The notes below the pieces were generated by a model. The model searched no databases and was not told the DNA's origin. It saw nothing but the letters and a program-made list of their open reading frames with translations. A stretch of DNA of 64,000 nucleotides from Pandoraea thiooxydans (GTDB lineage Bacteria > Pseudomonadota > Gammaproteobacteria > Burkholderiales > Burkholderiaceae): contig NZ_CP014839.1 of the NCBI RefSeq assembly GCF_001931675.1, positions 620,001 through 684,000 on the forward strand. Direction: 5' to 3'. Both the position numbers and the translations under genes were made by a program. Position 1 is the stretch's first letter. Each line of letters opens with the position of its first letter. Of this stretch, positions 40,581 through 51,475 are shown in pieces.

Positions 40581-42323
40581 ATGAACGCTCCCCCGCCCGC
40601 AAGCAAGGTACTGAGGCGCTTATATGGTTACTTGCGTCCCTACTGGGGAATGGGCCTGCTTGCGATTTTTGCGATGGCGCTGGTGGCGGCATCCGAGGCT
40701 GCGATTCCCGCGGTGCTCAAGCCGGTGCTCGACAAGGGGTTCGGCACCAAGCATCCCAGCGCATTGTGGTTCGTGCCAACCGCGATCGTCGGCCTGGCGG
40801 TGTTGCGCGGGCTGGCTCAGTACAGTTCCAATTATCTGCTTTCGTGGGTCTCTAACCACGTGTTGCTGGATCTGCGCGTGCGCATGTTCGAGCGCATGCT
40901 GCATGCGCCGGCCGCGTTCTTCCAGCGCCAGACGACCAGCACACTGATCAACTCGATCGTCTTCGAAGTCAATCAGGTGCTGTCGGTACTCACCGGCGTG
41001 CTGATCACGATGGTGCGCGATTTCCTCACCGTGGTCGGGTTGCTCGGCTATCTCTTTTACCTGAATTGGCGCCTGACGCTGGTGGTCGCCGCGATCATGC
41101 CGATCATCGGTTTCCTGGTCAGCAAGATCAATCGTCGCCTGCGCCGCCTGAACCGCGAAAACCAGAATCTGACGAATGCGTTGTCCTACGTGGTCGAAGA
41201 GGCTGCGGGCGGCTACAAGGTGGTCAAGATTCACAACGGCGAGGCGTATGAGACGCGCCGGTTCGATGCGATGACCGCGACGCTGCGCGGCTACGCGATG
41301 CGCATGACCATCGCGGGCGGGCTGGCGCAGCCGCTCACGCAGATGCTTGCCTCGATCGCCCTGGCGATCGTCATCACCTTCGCGATGATCCAGTCGGCCA
41401 GCAATCAGACCACGGTGGGCGGGTTCGTTGCGTTTGTCACGGCAATGCTGCTGGTGGTCTCGCCGCTCAAGCGGCTGATCGACGTCAACCAGCCGCTGCA
41501 ACGCGGCGTGATAGCCGCCGAGATGATCTTCCGGCTGATGGACGAGCCGATCGAATCAGCCGGTGGCCCGCACCCGCTGGAACACGCGCGCGGGCAACTG
41601 GCGTTCGAACACGTGGACTTCCGGTACGGGCTCGATACGGTCGCGCTGCGCGACGTCAGCTTCGAAGTGTCGCCTGGCGAGATGATCGCCCTGGTGGGGC
41701 CTTCGGGCAGCGGCAAGACCACGCTGGTCAATCTGCTGCCGCGCTTTTTCGATCCGACGGCCGGCGAGATTCGCCTGGACGATGTGCCGATCCAGGAATT
41801 CCGTCTGGCCGACCTGCGCCGCCAGATCGCCTTCGTCAGCCAGGACGTCGTGCTGTTCAACGACACTATCGCCGCCAATGTCGCTTATGGGCAGGAGATC
41901 GATGCGGCCCGCGTCGATGCCGCGCTGGCGGCGGCGAACCTGCGCGACGTCGTGCAGGCGATGCCCGACGGGGTAAGGACGATGATCGGCGACAACGGCA
42001 TGCGCCTGTCGGGCGGCCAGCGCCAGCGTCTGGCGATTGCCCGCGCGATCTACAAGGATGCGCCAATCCTGATTCTCGACGAAGCCACCTCCGCGCTCGA
42101 CTCCGAATCCGAGCGCCATGTGCAGGCGGCGCTCGAAGTGCTGATGCGGGGCCGCACCACGCTGGTGATCGCGCATCGCCTGTCCACCGTCGAGCGCGCC
42201 GACCGCATTCTCGTGCTCGAGCATGGCAAAATCGTCGAGCAGGGAACGCACCAGCAACTGCTGGCCCGTAACGGAATCTACGCGCATTTGCACGGCATTC
42301 AGTTTGCGCGCCGCGATGCGTAG
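40581..42323 (+). CDS. msbA: Lipid A export ABC transporter MsbA
   Basis: A 580-residue half-transporter with an N-terminal six-helix membrane domain (about residues 18-320) and a C-terminal ATPase. Walker A is [20 protein letters not shown] (about 373-392), the Q-loop is [14 protein letters not shown], the signature is [15 protein letters not shown], and Walker [16 protein letters not shown]. MsbA dimers flip core-lipid A from the inner to the outer leaflet of the inner membrane. The ATG at 40581 has no strong ribosome site (CCGGATATAC). It precedes a peroxidase-related gene by 21 bases. Confidence 0.96.
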   Translation: MNAPPPASKVLRRLYGYLRPYWGMGLLAIFAMALVAASEAAIPAVLKPVLDKGFGTKHPSALWFVPTAIVGLAVLRGLAQYSSNYLLSWVSNHVLLDLRVRMFERMLHAPAAFFQRQTTSTLINSIVFEVNQVLSVLTGVLITMVRDFLTVVGLLGYLFYLNWRLTLVVAAIMPIIGFLVSKINRRLRRLNRENQNLTNALSYVVEEAAGGYKVVKIHNGEAYETRRFDAMTATLRGYAMRMTIAGGLAQPLTQMLASIALAIVITFAMIQSASNQTTVGGFVAFVTAMLLVVSPLKRLIDVNQPLQRGVIAAEMIFRLMDEPIESAGGPHPLEHARGQLAFEHVDFRYGLDTVALRDVSFEVSPGEMIALVGPSGSGKTTLVNLLPRFFDPTAGEIRLDDVPIQEFRLADLRRQIAFVSQDVVLFNDTIAANVAYGQEIDAARVDAALAAANLRDVVQAMPDGVRTMIGDNGMRLSGGQRQRLAIARAIYKDAPILILDEATSALDSESERHVQAALEVLMRGRTTLVIAHRLSTVERADRILVLEHGKIVEQGTHQQLLARNGIYAHLHGIQFARRDA

Positions 42324-42344
42324 GCCACCCCAGGAGACAACTCG

Positions 42345-42932
42345 ATGACCCGTGCCGCACCGATCAGCCGCTACCCCGTACCCGACGTCAATACCCTGCC
42401 GGAAGACATCCGCGCTCGCATTCTGGAGGTTCAGGAGAAGGCGGGCTTCGTGCCCAATGTGTTCCTGACGCTGGCGCACCGGCCCGACGAGTTCCGCGCA
42501 TTCTTTGCCTATCACGATGCGCTGATGCTCAAGGACGGCGGGCTGAGCAAGGGCGAGCGCGAGATGATCGTGGTCGCGACCAGCGGTGCCAACGATTGCC
42601 TGTATTGCGTGGTCGCCCATGGCGCGATCCTGCGCATCTACGAAAAGGCGCCGCTATTGGCGGACCAGCTTGCGGTAAATTATCTGAAGGCGGACATCAC
42701 GCCGCGCCAGCGCGCCATGCTGGCTTTCGCGATGAAGGTCTGCCAGCAGTCGGGCGCCGTCGACGAAGCTGATTTCGACGCGCTGCGCGCTCATGGCTTT
42801 AGCGACGAAGACATCTGGGACATCGCGGCAATCACCGCGTTCTTCGGCATGTCGAACCGCATCGCCAACGTGATTTCGATGCGCCCGAACGACGAATTCT
42901 TCCTGATGGGGCGCGTTCCCAAACAGAAATGA
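42345..42932 (+). CDS. AhpD-like peroxidase-related enzyme
   Basis: A 195-residue peroxidase-related protein of the carboxymuconolactone decarboxylase superfamily. It bears the motif NDCLYCVVAHGAIL with Cys85, Cys88 and His92, giving a possible thiol-based peroxidase. FVPNVFLTLAHRPDEFRAFF and GLSKGEREMIVV are usual for the family. CAGGAG precedes the ATG, and it follows msbA closely, so both may share a transcript. Substrate unknown. It is distinct from the shorter AhpD-like protein at 25004. Confidence 0.9.
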   Translation: MTRAAPISRYPVPDVNTLPEDIRARILEVQEKAGFVPNVFLTLAHRPDEFRAFFAYHDALMLKDGGLSKGEREMIVVATSGANDCLYCVVAHGAILRIYEKAPLLADQLAVNYLKADITPRQRAMLAFAMKVCQQSGAVDEADFDALRAHGFSDEDIWDIAAITAFFGMSNRIANVISMRPNDEFFLMGRVPKQK

Positions 42933-42954
42933 CGCAGCGCGGGCGGCCTGCAGT

Positions 42955-44109
42955 TCAGCCCGGCGAGACCTGCGTCGGTGCTTGGCCCTCGACCCGCGCG
43001 AACACGCGCACGCCGCGCAATCCGAAGCGTTCCTGCAGCGCCTCGCTGATAGCGCTGCATACTGCCGGAGATGGGAACCGGGCACTCGCGCCGAGATAGA
43101 TGTCGAGTTCGGCCGCACCCTCCAGGTAGTGTGGATTGATTCCTGAAACCGACAGGCGATGCGCGGCGCACAACGACTGCACGGCGGCGAGCAGCTCGGC
43201 GTGAGAGGGCAGCGCGACCTCCCCGGTGCCCTGTGCATCGCTCTCGGGGTCGACGTGCACCAACACGTCGAGCACCAGCGGGTCCTGCATCACGTTGGCG
43301 CGCGCCTGCTCGGCGATGTAGTGCCCCTCGGATACCGAAATTCGCGAGTCGACCAGGATATGCACGTCGACGACTGCCGAGTCGCCCATCTTGCGAGTGC
43401 GCAGCGCGTCGATGCCATGCACCCCCGCGGTGCCCAGCAGACGGTTGCGGATACCCTCGATCGCTTCCTCGCTCAAACCGCGGTCGATCAGGTCCTGCAG
43501 CGAGTCCCACGTGAAGCGCCAGCCCATGTGACCGACGATGATGCCGACCACGCCGGCGGCGATCGGATCCAGCATGCGCCAGCCCGCCAAATTGCCGGCG
43601 ATGCCGATGGCCACCACCAGCGATGACGCCGCATCCGAGCGCGCATGCCAGGCGTTGGCCACCAGCATTGCCGAGCGAACCCGCTGCGCTTCGCGCAGCA
43701 TGTAGCGAAACAGGGTCTCCTTGGCGACCAGCACCGCCATCGCAACGATCAGCGCGGACACGTGCACCGCGGGGATCTGCGAGGTGTCGAGCAGGCGCTC
43801 GCCGCCACGCCACAGCATGCCTGCGCCGACCACCAGCAGAATCACGCCGAGAAACAGCGAGGCGACGTTTTCATAGCGGTTATGCCCGTACGGGTGCTCA
43901 TCGTCGGGCCCGCGACCGCTACCGTGGTTGGCGGCCAGCACTACCCCGTCCGACACCAGGTCCGACAGCGAATGCACGCCGTCGGCGATCAAGGCCTGGG
44001 AGCGCGCCAGCGTGCCGACCACCAGTTGCAGCAGTGTGAGCCCGATGTTGACCCAGATGCTGACCCAGGTGATGCGGCTGGCAACGGCTTGTTTGTCGCT
44101 GTAAGTCAT
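42955..44109 (-). CDS. Cation diffusion facilitator (metal efflux) transporter
   Basis: A 384-residue CDF protein that exports divalent metals, probably zinc or iron, by proton antiport. The transmembrane metal site appears as DGVHSLSDLVSDG (helix 2, about residues 43-55) and AWHARSDAASSL (helix 5, about 152-163), the H-x3-D pattern. HPYGHNRYENVASL is a typical cytoplasmic loop. After the membrane domain a C-terminal ferredoxin-like domain (about 210-290) binds regulatory metal, and an extra C-terminal domain, about 70 residues long, extends it beyond the usual 300. The metal is inferred from the family. Confidence 0.9.
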   Translation of the reverse strand: MTYSDKQAVASRITWVSIWVNIGLTLLQLVVGTLARSQALIADGVHSLSDLVSDGVVLAANHGSGRGPDDEHPYGHNRYENVASLFLGVILLVVGAGMLWRGGERLLDTSQIPAVHVSALIVAMAVLVAKETLFRYMLREAQRVRSAMLVANAWHARSDAASSLVVAIGIAGNLAGWRMLDPIAAGVVGIIVGHMGWRFTWDSLQDLIDRGLSEEAIEGIRNRLLGTAGVHGIDALRTRKMGDSAVVDVHILVDSRISVSEGHYIAEQARANVMQDPLVLDVLVHVDPESDAQGTGEVALPSHAELLAAVQSLCAAHRLSVSGINPHYLEGAAELDIYLGASARFPSPAVCSAISEALQERFGLRGVRVFARVEGQAPTQVSPG

Positions 44110-44137
44110 GTCGAAAGGTTGGGGGGCTGCGGCAAGA

Positions 44138-45607
44138 CTACATCAGAATGATGTCGTATTGCTCCTGGCTGAAGGTCGTTTCGACCAGCAGTGACACGGG
44201 CTTGCCGATGAAGTCGCACAGCATCGCCAGATGCTGCGATTCCTCTTCCAGAAAGAGGTCGACCACGCTTTGCGCGGCCACCAGGCGAAACTCGCGCGGA
44301 TTGAACTGGCGCGATTCGCGCAGGATTTCGCGCAGGATGTCATAGCACACCGTGCGCGGGGTTTTCAGCTGGCCCTTGCCGGCGCACACCGGGCAAGGCT
44401 CGCACAGCACGTGTGCGAGCGACTCGCGGGTGCGCTTGCGGGTCATCTCGACCAGTCCCAACTGTGAGAAACCATTGACGGTGATGCGCGTGCGATCGCG
44501 CGCCAGGGCTTTTTTTAGCTCGGCCAATACGGATTCGCGATGCTCGACATTGACCATGTCGATGAAGTCGAGAATGATGATGCCGCCCAGGTTGCGCAGT
44601 CGCAATTGGCGCGCGATCATCTGCGCCGCCTCGAGATTGGTCTTGAAGATCGTGTCGTCGAAATTGCGCGCGCCGACATAGCCGCCGGTGTTGACGTCGA
44701 TGGTCGTCATCGCTTCGGTCTGGTCGATCATCAGGTAGCCGCCCGATTTCAGATCGACACGGCGCGACAGCGCGCGCTCGATTTCGGTCTCGACGCTATA
44801 GAGATCGAACAGCGGCCGCTCGCCGGTATAGTGACAGAGCTTGCTCAGCACCGCCGGCGTGTAGACCGCGGCGAACTCGGTCAATTTTTGGAAAGTCTCG
44901 CGCGAGTCGACCAGGATCTTGCCGGTCTCTTCATGCACGAAATCGCGCAGCACGCGCTGGGCCAGGTTCAGGTCCTGATGCAGCAGGGCCGGCGCCGGCA
45001 CGCGCGTGGCTTGCCATTGAATCGTTTCCCAGGTCTTGCGCAGATAATCGATGTCGTTCGACAACTCGCTGTCGGCCGCGTCCTCGGCGATGGTGCGCAC
45101 GATGAAGCCGCCTTTCTCGTCGGGCGGCACCAGGCTCTGCACCTTGCTGCGCAGCGCTTCGCGCTCGGCCTCGCTCTCGATGCGCTGAGAGATGCCGATA
45201 TGCGGTTCCTGCGGCAGATACACCAGCGTTCGGCCGGCGATGCTGATTTGCGTGGCAAGGCGCGCACCCTTGGTGCCGATGGGGTCCTTGATGACCTGCA
45301 CCATCAGAGTCTGGCCCTCGAAGACCATTTTCTCGATCGGCGGCTGGGGTGGGCTGCCCGCGCCGTCATGGTCGTTGCGCGGATGCCAGATATCGGCCAC
45401 GTGCAGAAAGGCCGCGCGCTCCAGGCCAATGTCGATGAAGGCCGATTGCATGCCTGGCAGCACGCGCGCGACCTTGCCCAGATAAATGTTGCCCACCAGG
45501 CCGCGCGACAGCGTGCGCTCGATGTGCAGTTCCTGGACCGCGCCCAACTGCATGAGGGCCACCCGCGTCTCCTGCGGGGTAATGTTGACCAGAATATCTT
45601 CGTTCAT
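44138..45607 (-). CDS. rng: Ribonuclease G
   Basis: A 489-residue RNase G, a single-strand endonuclease that trims 16S rRNA 5' ends and decays mRNAs. The N-terminal S1 domain (about 36-115) contains GNIYLGKVARVLPGMQSAFIDIG and LHVADI. The catalytic domain has QTEAMTTIDVNTGGYVGA (the aspartate metal site) and GGIIILDFIDM. The zinc-link cysteines occur in CEPCPVCAGKG. Length matches RNase G and lacks the long RNase E tail. It follows maf, the usual partner in proteobacteria, and is followed by the CDF gene 28 bases on. Confidence 0.97.
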   Translation of the reverse strand: MNEDILVNITPQETRVALMQLGAVQELHIERTLSRGLVGNIYLGKVARVLPGMQSAFIDIGLERAAFLHVADIWHPRNDHDGAGSPPQPPIEKMVFEGQTLMVQVIKDPIGTKGARLATQISIAGRTLVYLPQEPHIGISQRIESEAEREALRSKVQSLVPPDEKGGFIVRTIAEDAADSELSNDIDYLRKTWETIQWQATRVPAPALLHQDLNLAQRVLRDFVHEETGKILVDSRETFQKLTEFAAVYTPAVLSKLCHYTGERPLFDLYSVETEIERALSRRVDLKSGGYLMIDQTEAMTTIDVNTGGYVGARNFDDTIFKTNLEAAQMIARQLRLRNLGGIIILDFIDMVNVEHRESVLAELKKALARDRTRITVNGFSQLGLVEMTRKRTRESLAHVLCEPCPVCAGKGQLKTPRTVCYDILREILRESRQFNPREFRLVAAQSVVDLFLEEESQHLAMLCDFIGKPVSLLVETTFSQEQYDIILM

Positions 45608-45680
45608 AAGGGGGTGGGCGCTGAATGGGCTTTATTTTTTCCGCGGCCTGTCGGTGCGTCCAGGGGCTGCCTGGGGTCGT

Positions 45681-46286
45681 TCAGAAGTCGACGCCGACCT
45701 GGCGCAGCAACGCGGCGGTTTCATATAACGGTAAGCCCATGATACCGGAATAGCTTCCGTCGATGCGCATGATGAACTCGGCCGCCTTGCCCTGAATGCC
45801 ATACGCGCCGGCTTTGCCCATCGGCTCGCCGCTGGCCACGTAGCGCTCGATTTCGTCCTGGCGCAGCGGACGAAACCAGACATGCGAGATGCTCAACGCG
45901 TGGAACGTGCGTGCGTCGGTGGTGATGGCCACGGCGGTCAGCACGCGGTGCCGCGTGCCGGACAGGCGCGCCAGCACCGCGCGGGCGTCGGCGTCGTCGA
46001 AGGGCTTGCCCAGAATCGTGCCGTCCAGGCATACCGTAGTGTCGGCTGTCAGAATCGGCGCCGGCGGTAGTTGCCGCCGGCTGGCCCGTGCGATCGCGGC
46101 CTGCGCCTTGAGCAGGCATACCCGCTGCACGTAATTGTCCGGCGGCTCGCCGGGCAGGACCGTTTCCAGGCTCTCGGCGTTTTCGTCATTGGCGGGCAGC
46201 AGCAATTCGTAGCTGACGCCAAACTGCCGCAGCAATTCCTGGCGGCGTGGGCTTTGCGAGGCAACGTAAATCGATGGCACGGTCAT
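45681..46286 (-). CDS. maf: Maf-family nucleoside triphosphate pyrophosphatase
   Basis: A 201-residue Maf/YhdE-type enzyme that hydrolyses dTTP/UTP or modified nucleotides to monophosphates and pyrophosphate. Family motifs are [15 protein letters not shown] (about 8-22), [32 protein letters not shown] and [16 protein letters not shown], with the final NTP-binding part [17 protein letters not shown]. The start overlaps the ugpQ stop by 4 bases, so translation of maf is coupled to a phosphorus-uptake operon; usually maf follows rlmH in this order. rng follows it. Confidence 0.95.
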   Translation of the reverse strand: MTVPSIYVASQSPRRQELLRQFGVSYELLLPANDENAESLETVLPGEPPDNYVQRVCLLKAQAAIARASRRQLPPAPILTADTTVCLDGTILGKPFDDADARAVLARLSGTRHRVLTAVAITTDARTFHALSISHVWFRPLRQDEIERYVASGEPMGKAGAYGIQGKAAEFIMRIDGSYSGIMGLPLYETAALLRQVGVDF

Positions 46287-47041
46287 GAGACGAGAAAATC
46301 GGCGCCGATCAGGTCGATGCGATCAGTGCAGATCGCATCGACGCCCCAGCGGGCAAGTTCCCGGGCGCGGTCGGGTTCGTTGACAGTATAGGCCAGCAGA
46401 TACAAACCGGCAGCCTTGATCTGCCCGACCAGCTCGGCGCTGAGGTGGCGATGACTGGCATGCAGCGAGACGCAGGCCAGACTCCGGCATTGCTCGCGCC
46501 AGTCGGGCGGTACCGCTTCGAACAGCAATCCGCGTGGCAGGTCGGGCGCGGCGCTGGCTGCCGCGGCCAGTGCCGCGTAGGAAAACGACGACAGCAGCGG
46601 CGCCGTTTGATCCCGCCAAAGCACGGCGGCCTGGGTTGCGACGATGCGGCCGGTCTCGGTGTCGCGGCCAGGACAGGGCTTGATCTCGATATTGATGGCC
46701 ATGCGCAGTTCGGCACAGCGCCGGGCCACCGCCTCGAGCGTGGGCATCGTCGCGCCGGCAAAGGCTGCCGAAAACCAGGCGCCGGCATCGAGTGCGGCAA
46801 TTGCCCGATAGGGCATTGCGGCGGCCGCGCCATGGCCATTGCTGGTGCGGTCCACCGTGTCGTCATGCAACAGGAAGACCACATCGTCGGACGACAGCTT
46901 GGCGTCGCATTCGGCCATGCGCAGGCCCAGGCGTGCACCGGTATCGAACCCCGCCAGGGTATTTTCCGGCGCCAGCGTGCCGCCGCCGCGATGCGCGACG
47001 ATGCGCGGATAAGGCCAAGCGGTGGGCGCGGGGCGGTTCAT
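46283..47041 (-). CDS. ugpQ: Glycerophosphodiester phosphodiesterase
   Basis: A 252-residue cytoplasmic GDPD that splits glycerophosphodiesters brought in by the Ugp transporter into glycerol-3-phosphate and an alcohol. The active-site pair is seen in [19 protein letters not shown] and, further on, [16 protein letters not shown] (His-Asp). The Glu-Asp pair is in [14 protein letters not shown]. It overlaps ugpC by 4 bases and maf by 4 bases. The gene lacks a signal peptide, as for E. coli UgpQ. Confidence 0.95.
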   Translation of the reverse strand: MNRPAPTAWPYPRIVAHRGGGTLAPENTLAGFDTGARLGLRMAECDAKLSSDDVVFLLHDDTVDRTSNGHGAAAAMPYRAIAALDAGAWFSAAFAGATMPTLEAVARRCAELRMAINIEIKPCPGRDTETGRIVATQAAVLWRDQTAPLLSSFSYAALAAAASAAPDLPRGLLFEAVPPDWREQCRSLACVSLHASHRHLSAELVGQIKAAGLYLLAYTVNEPDRARELARWGVDAICTDRIDLIGADFLVS

Positions 47042-48135
47042 GCTTCGATCCTTTTGCCGCTGTCGGCATCGAAAATATGCAGGTTGCCAGCCGGCAGGGC
47101 CAGCGGCAGCACTTCACCGGCACCCGGCCGCAGTTCGTGGGGCAAGCGCACGATCACGTCCTGGTCGCCCCATCGGCCGTGCGCGAGATTGTCCGCTCCC
47201 AGCAGCTCGCAGGTGTCCACCGGCAGCTCGATCGGCGCGACGCCGCTCTGGCCGGCCTGGGTTGTTCTGGCGGGCAGCAGGTGCTCGGGCCGCACGCCCA
47301 GCACCAGTTCGTGCCCGGCCAGCGCCGGCATCGATTGCGGCAGCGGCAAGGCCGGGCCGCCGCCAGCCACGGCGAAGCATTTGCCCTGGTCGTCGATGCG
47401 CCCGCGCAGCAGATTCATCGCCGGCGAGCCGATGAAGCTGGCGACGAACAGCGTGGCGGGGCGCTCATAGACCTCCACGGGCGTGCCGATCTGTTCGGCG
47501 TGCCCCTGGTTCATCACGATCACCCGACTGGCCAGCGTCATGGCCTCGACCTGATCGTGCGTGACGTACAGGCTGGTGGTCGCGAGCCGTGCGTGCAACC
47601 GCTTGATTTCCAGGCGCATCTGCACACGCAGTTTGGCGTCGAGGTTCGAGAGCGGCTCGTCGAACAGGAAAACCGCCGGTTCGCGCACGATGGCGCGCCC
47701 CATCGCCACCCGCTGGCGCTGGCCCCCCGAGAGCTCGCGAGGCTTGCGCCCGAGCAGCGGTTCGAGCTCCAGGATGCGCGCGGCACTCTCGACCCGCTGC
47801 CGAATGGTGGCCTGATCCATGCGCCGGATCTTCAGGCCATAAGCCATGTTGGCGAACACGTCCATGTGCGGATACAGCGCGTAGTTCTGAAATACCATGG
47901 CGATGTCCCGATCCTTGGGCTCGAGCGTGTTGACACGCTTCTCGCCAATGTGAATGTCGCCGGCGGTGACGCTCTCGAGACCGGCCACCATGCGCAGCAG
48001 CGTCGATTTGCCGCAACCGGACGGGCCGACGATTACGACGAATTCGCCGTCGTCGATGGCGATGTCAATGCCGTGCAGAACGAAATGCTTGCCATCGTAG
48101 GATTTCTTGACATCGCTGAGCGTGAGTTTTGCCAT
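47038..48135 (-). CDS. ugpC: ABC transporter ATP-binding protein for glycerol-3-phosphate
   Basis: A 365-residue ATPase of the UgpC/MalK type. Walker A is [20 protein letters not shown]; the signature is [16 protein letters not shown] and Walker [21 protein letters not shown], followed by a C-terminal OB-type domain with [16 protein letters not shown]. It energises the UgpAE channel. It overlaps ugpQ by 4 bases and starts 63 bases past ugpE. Confidence 0.96.
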   Translation of the reverse strand: MAKLTLSDVKKSYDGKHFVLHGIDIAIDDGEFVVIVGPSGCGKSTLLRMVAGLESVTAGDIHIGEKRVNTLEPKDRDIAMVFQNYALYPHMDVFANMAYGLKIRRMDQATIRQRVESAARILELEPLLGRKPRELSGGQRQRVAMGRAIVREPAVFLFDEPLSNLDAKLRVQMRLEIKRLHARLATTSLYVTHDQVEAMTLASRVIVMNQGHAEQIGTPVEVYERPATLFVASFIGSPAMNLLRGRIDDQGKCFAVAGGGPALPLPQSMPALAGHELVLGVRPEHLLPARTTQAGQSGVAPIELPVDTCELLGADNLAHGRWGDQDVIVRLPHELRPGAGEVLPLALPAGNLHIFDADSGKRIEA

Positions 48136-48198
48136 GGCGCTGAAATTACCGGGAGTCGGGCGAGAAAGAGTGGTGCGGGAGCAGGGCAGGGGCGGCGG

Positions 48199-49044
48199 TC
48201 ATTTTTCGGTATCCACCAGGCCTTTGACGAACCACCGTTGCATCACGATGACCACCAGCAGCGGCGGCAGCATCGCCAGCAGCGTGGCGCTCATCACCAA
48301 TTGCCACTGGGTTGCCGTATCGCCGCCGCCGATCATGCTCTTGATGCCGATCACGGCGGTCGTCATATTGGGTGCGTTGGTTACCAGAATCGGCCACAGG
48401 TACTGATTCCAGCCGTAGATGAAGGTGATCACGAACAGCGCCGCGATGTTCGTCTTGGACAGCGGCAGCACGACGTCGAAGAAGAAGCGCATCGGACCGG
48501 CCCCGTCGATGCGGGCGGCTTCGATCAGTTCGTCCGGCAACGTCATGAAAAATTGCCGGAACAGAAAGGTGGCGGTGGCCGAGGCGATCAGGGGTACGGT
48601 CAGGCCGGCGTACGTGTTGATCATGTGCAGATCGGAAATGACCTGCACGGTCGGGAAGATGCGCACCTCGACCGGCAGCATCAGCGTGATGAAAATCAGC
48701 CAGAAAAACAGGTTGCGCAGCGGGAATCGAAAATAGACGATCGCATAGGCCGACAGGATCGATACTGATATCTTGCCGAAGGTGATCGCCAGCGCCATGA
48801 TCAGGCTGTTGCCCAGCATCATGCCGAACGGGGTTGCCGCATCGCCCGCGCCCTGCCGCCAGACCGTCGCGATGTTGTGCAGCAGGTGGGTGCTTGGAAT
48901 CAACGACAGCGGCACGTTGAAGATCTGCGTCTCGTTCATGGTGGCCGCGACGAACGCGACATACAGTGGAAACACCACCATCAGCACGCCGGCGATGAGC
49001 ATGGCGTGACAGAACAGATCGAGTCCCTTGCGATTTTCGATCAT
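48199..49044 (-). CDS. ugpE: Glycerol-3-phosphate ABC transporter permease UgpE
   Basis: A 281-residue permease with six predicted helices (first at about 10-33). The EAA coupling motif is [25 protein letters not shown] at about residues 183-207. The segment [24 protein letters not shown] is typical of UgpE. It pairs with UgpA in the inner membrane. The ATG overlaps the ugpA stop by 4 bases. Confidence 0.96.
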   Translation of the reverse strand: MIENRKGLDLFCHAMLIAGVLMVVFPLYVAFVAATMNETQIFNVPLSLIPSTHLLHNIATVWRQGAGDAATPFGMMLGNSLIMALAITFGKISVSILSAYAIVYFRFPLRNLFFWLIFITLMLPVEVRIFPTVQVISDLHMINTYAGLTVPLIASATATFLFRQFFMTLPDELIEAARIDGAGPMRFFFDVVLPLSKTNIAALFVITFIYGWNQYLWPILVTNAPNMTTAVIGIKSMIGGGDTATQWQLVMSATLLAMLPPLLVVIVMQRWFVKGLVDTEK

Positions 49045-49937
49045 GCGTATTGCACCTTGCGTTCGACGAAACGGAACTGGATCACCGTCAGGACGATGAC
49101 GATACTCATCAGGATCACCGACTGGGCGGCCGAACTGCCGAGGTCGAGCCCCTGAAAACCTTCGGAATAGATCTTGTAGATCAGCGTATCGGTCGACTGC
49201 CCGGGCCCGCCGCCGGTGGCCGCATCGATCACCGGAAAGGTGTCGAAGAACGAGTAGACCAGATTCACAACCAGCAGAAAGAACGTGGTCGGCGAGAGCA
49301 GCGGCAGCGCGATGGCGAAGAAGCGGCGCACCGGGCCTGCGCCGTCGATCGCGGCGGCTTCGATCAGCGAGCGCGGGATCGCCTGCAGGCCGGCGTAGAA
49401 AAACAGGAAGTTATAGCTGATCTGCTTCCACACCGAGGCCAGCACCACCAGGAACATCGCTTGTCCGCCGTTGAGCGCGTGATTCCAGACGATGCCCAGC
49501 TTGCCCAGCGCGTAGGCCACGATGCCGATGCTGGGGTTGAACAGAAATGCCCACATGACCGCGGCAATCGCCGGGGCCACCGCATAGGGCCAGATCAGCA
49601 GCGTCTGGTACAGGCGCGCGCCGCGGGTGACGCGGTCGGCCATCGCCGCGAGCAGCAGCGAGATGGTCAGGCCGAAAAAGGTCACCATGCCGCTGAACAG
49701 CATGGTGGTCTTGAATGAGGCGAGATAAAGCGGATCGTGGATCAGCGCGGTGAAATTGCTCAGACCGACAAACCGCGTGGAGAGGCCGAACGCGTCCTGC
49801 GATGAGGTCGATTGCCACAGCGCCTCGCCGGCCGGCCACAGGAAAAAGATCACGGTAATCAGCATCTGTGGCGCCACCAGGGCGTAGGGCAGCCAGCCGG
49901 TGCCAAAGCGCGGGCGCTCGCGGGAGGTTTGCGTCAT
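49041..49937 (-). CDS. ugpA: Glycerol-3-phosphate ABC transporter permease UgpA
   Basis: A 298-residue permease with six predicted helices; the EAA motif is [46 protein letters not shown] and [20 protein letters not shown] are UgpA landmarks. I start at 49937 ([12 protein letters not shown]), where the protein begins to resemble the family; the long in-frame N-terminal extension upstream runs through the ugpB-ugpA gap and into ugpB and is rejected. ugpE overlaps its end. Confidence 0.95.
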   Translation of the reverse strand: MTQTSRERPRFGTGWLPYALVAPQMLITVIFFLWPAGEALWQSTSSQDAFGLSTRFVGLSNFTALIHDPLYLASFKTTMLFSGMVTFFGLTISLLLAAMADRVTRGARLYQTLLIWPYAVAPAIAAVMWAFLFNPSIGIVAYALGKLGIVWNHALNGGQAMFLVVLASVWKQISYNFLFFYAGLQAIPRSLIEAAAIDGAGPVRRFFAIALPLLSPTTFFLLVVNLVYSFFDTFPVIDAATGGGPGQSTDTLIYKIYSEGFQGLDLGSSAAQSVILMSIVIVLTVIQFRFVERKVQYA

Positions 49938-50025
49938 GGTCTTCGATCTTGGTGGGCGCGACGGCGGGGCCGCCGGCCCCGCCGCTGGGTCGATCGCGAT
50001 TCGTCGAATCGCGATCTGGCAGTGC

Positions 50026-51345
50026 TTAGCCGCCGGACTGCTGGAATCGCCGCAGCAGCACGTTGCCGCGGCTGACCGCGGAGTCGAGCGCCTGCTTGGC
50101 GGTCTTCTTGCCGCTCCAGACGGCTTCGAGTTCTTCGTCGACCACCGTGCGGATCTGCGGCATGTTACCCAGGCGCAGGCCACGCGTATATGGCAGCGGC
50201 GGTTTGAAGAGCATCTGCTTGATGGCCACGTCGGCGCCCGGGTGCTTGGCGTAAAAACCCTGTTTCTCGGTCAGCTCGTAGGCGGCCTTGGTCACCGGCA
50301 GGTAGCCGGTATCCTGGTGCCATTTGGCCGCGACCGCGGGCGAAGTCAGGAACTGCAGGAACTCGGCCACGCCCTTGTAGACGTTGGCCGACTTGCCGCC
50401 CATCACCCACAGGCTGGCGCCGCCGATGATGGCATTTTGCGGCGCGCCCTTCACGTCGGCGTCATACGGCATCATGCCGACGCCATATTTGAATTTGGCG
50501 TATTTCTCGATGTTGGCCAACGCGCCGGAGCTGGTGGTCATGATGCCGCAATCGCCGCTATAGAATTTCGACGTGGCCTCGTCCTTGCGGCCCACATAGG
50601 TGAAGGTGCCCTGCTTGACCATATTCGCCAGGAACGCGATGTGCTTGACCTGCTGCGGGCCGTTGAATTCGAGCACGGCGTCGGCGCCGTCGAAGCCGTT
50701 GTTTTTGGTGGCGATCGGCAGGCCGTGCCAGGCGCTGTAATTCTCGATCTGCACCCAACCCTGCCAGCCGGTGGTAAAGCCGCACGACATGCCCGAGGCC
50801 TTGAGCTTGGCGGCATCGGCGGCCACGTCGGCCCAGGTGCGCGGCGGCTTGTTGGGGTCCAGGCCTGCCTTCTTGAATGCGTCCTTGTTGTAGTACAGCA
50901 CCGGCGTGGAGCTGTTGAACGGCATCGAAATCAAATGATTGTGGCTGTCGCTGTAATAGCTGGCCACGGTCGGCACGAAGGCGCTTTCGTTGAACGGCAC
51001 GCCGGCATCCTTCATGACCTGCCAGACCGGCTTGATCGCCTTGCCGGCGCGCATCATGGTTGCGGTGCCGACTTCATAGACCTGCAGGATGGCCGGCGGA
51101 TCGCCAGCGCGATAGGCGGCAATGCCCGCGGCCATGCTCTGCTCGTAGTTGCCCTTGTAGACCGGGATGATCTTGTATTGGGTCTGCGAAGCGTTGAACT
51201 CCTTGGCGATATCGTTGACTCGCTCGCCCAGCGCCGACTCCATCGAATGCCAGAACTGAATGTCGGTGACGGCGCTTGCCGTGCGGCAAAGTCCCAAAGC
51301 CAGAACGGCGCCCAGGCATGCCAGGCGCAGTGAATTTTTCTTCAT
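50026..51345 (-). CDS. ugpB: Periplasmic glycerol-3-phosphate-binding protein UgpB
   Basis: A 439-residue substrate-binding protein with a Sec signal peptide ([20 protein letters not shown], cleavage near SASA/V, residue 25). [51 protein letters not shown] and [18 protein letters not shown] are strong UgpB landmarks. It captures glycerol-3-phosphate and glycerophosphodiesters. GAGGAG lies 8 bases before the ATG at 51345. It heads the ugpBAECQ set. No clear Pho box was found upstream, although Ugp is usually induced by phosphate starvation. Confidence 0.97.
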   Translation of the reverse strand: MKKNSLRLACLGAVLALGLCRTASAVTDIQFWHSMESALGERVNDIAKEFNASQTQYKIIPVYKGNYEQSMAAGIAAYRAGDPPAILQVYEVGTATMMRAGKAIKPVWQVMKDAGVPFNESAFVPTVASYYSDSHNHLISMPFNSSTPVLYYNKDAFKKAGLDPNKPPRTWADVAADAAKLKASGMSCGFTTGWQGWVQIENYSAWHGLPIATKNNGFDGADAVLEFNGPQQVKHIAFLANMVKQGTFTYVGRKDEATSKFYSGDCGIMTTSSGALANIEKYAKFKYGVGMMPYDADVKGAPQNAIIGGASLWVMGGKSANVYKGVAEFLQFLTSPAVAAKWHQDTGYLPVTKAAYELTEKQGFYAKHPGADVAIKQMLFKPPLPYTRGLRLGNMPQIRTVVDEELEAVWSGKKTAKQALDSAVSRGNVLLRRFQQSGG

Positions 51346-51404
51346 CCCAATCTCCTCAGATTGAACGGAAAACCTTGTCCGCCCCAGCGGACGTTGGCGC
51401 GCGT

Positions 51405-51432
51405 AGCCTACCATGTTTATATGGCATTTCAA
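51405..51432 (-). promoter_or_regulatory. Probable sigma-70 promoter before ugpB
   Basis: Minus strand: -35 TTGAAA, 16-base spacer, -10 TAGGCT, ending about 60 bases before the ugpB start codon. A separate 12-base palindrome, CCGACATGTCGG, lies at 51463-51474, just upstream. The spacer contains ATGCCATATAAACATGG, a loose dyad. Confidence 0.5.
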
Positions 51433-51475
51433 TAGCGCGGCGGGCGTACCGGCAGGGTCGGCCCGACATGTCGGT

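Noticed and set aside
49938-50183. Extended N-terminus of UgpA
   Set aside because: It reads through the spacer and into ugpB; the start at 49937 gives the usual length.
51346-51475. Pho box before ugpB
   Set aside because: I looked for CTGTCAT repeats spaced by 4 bases on the minus strand and found none convincing.
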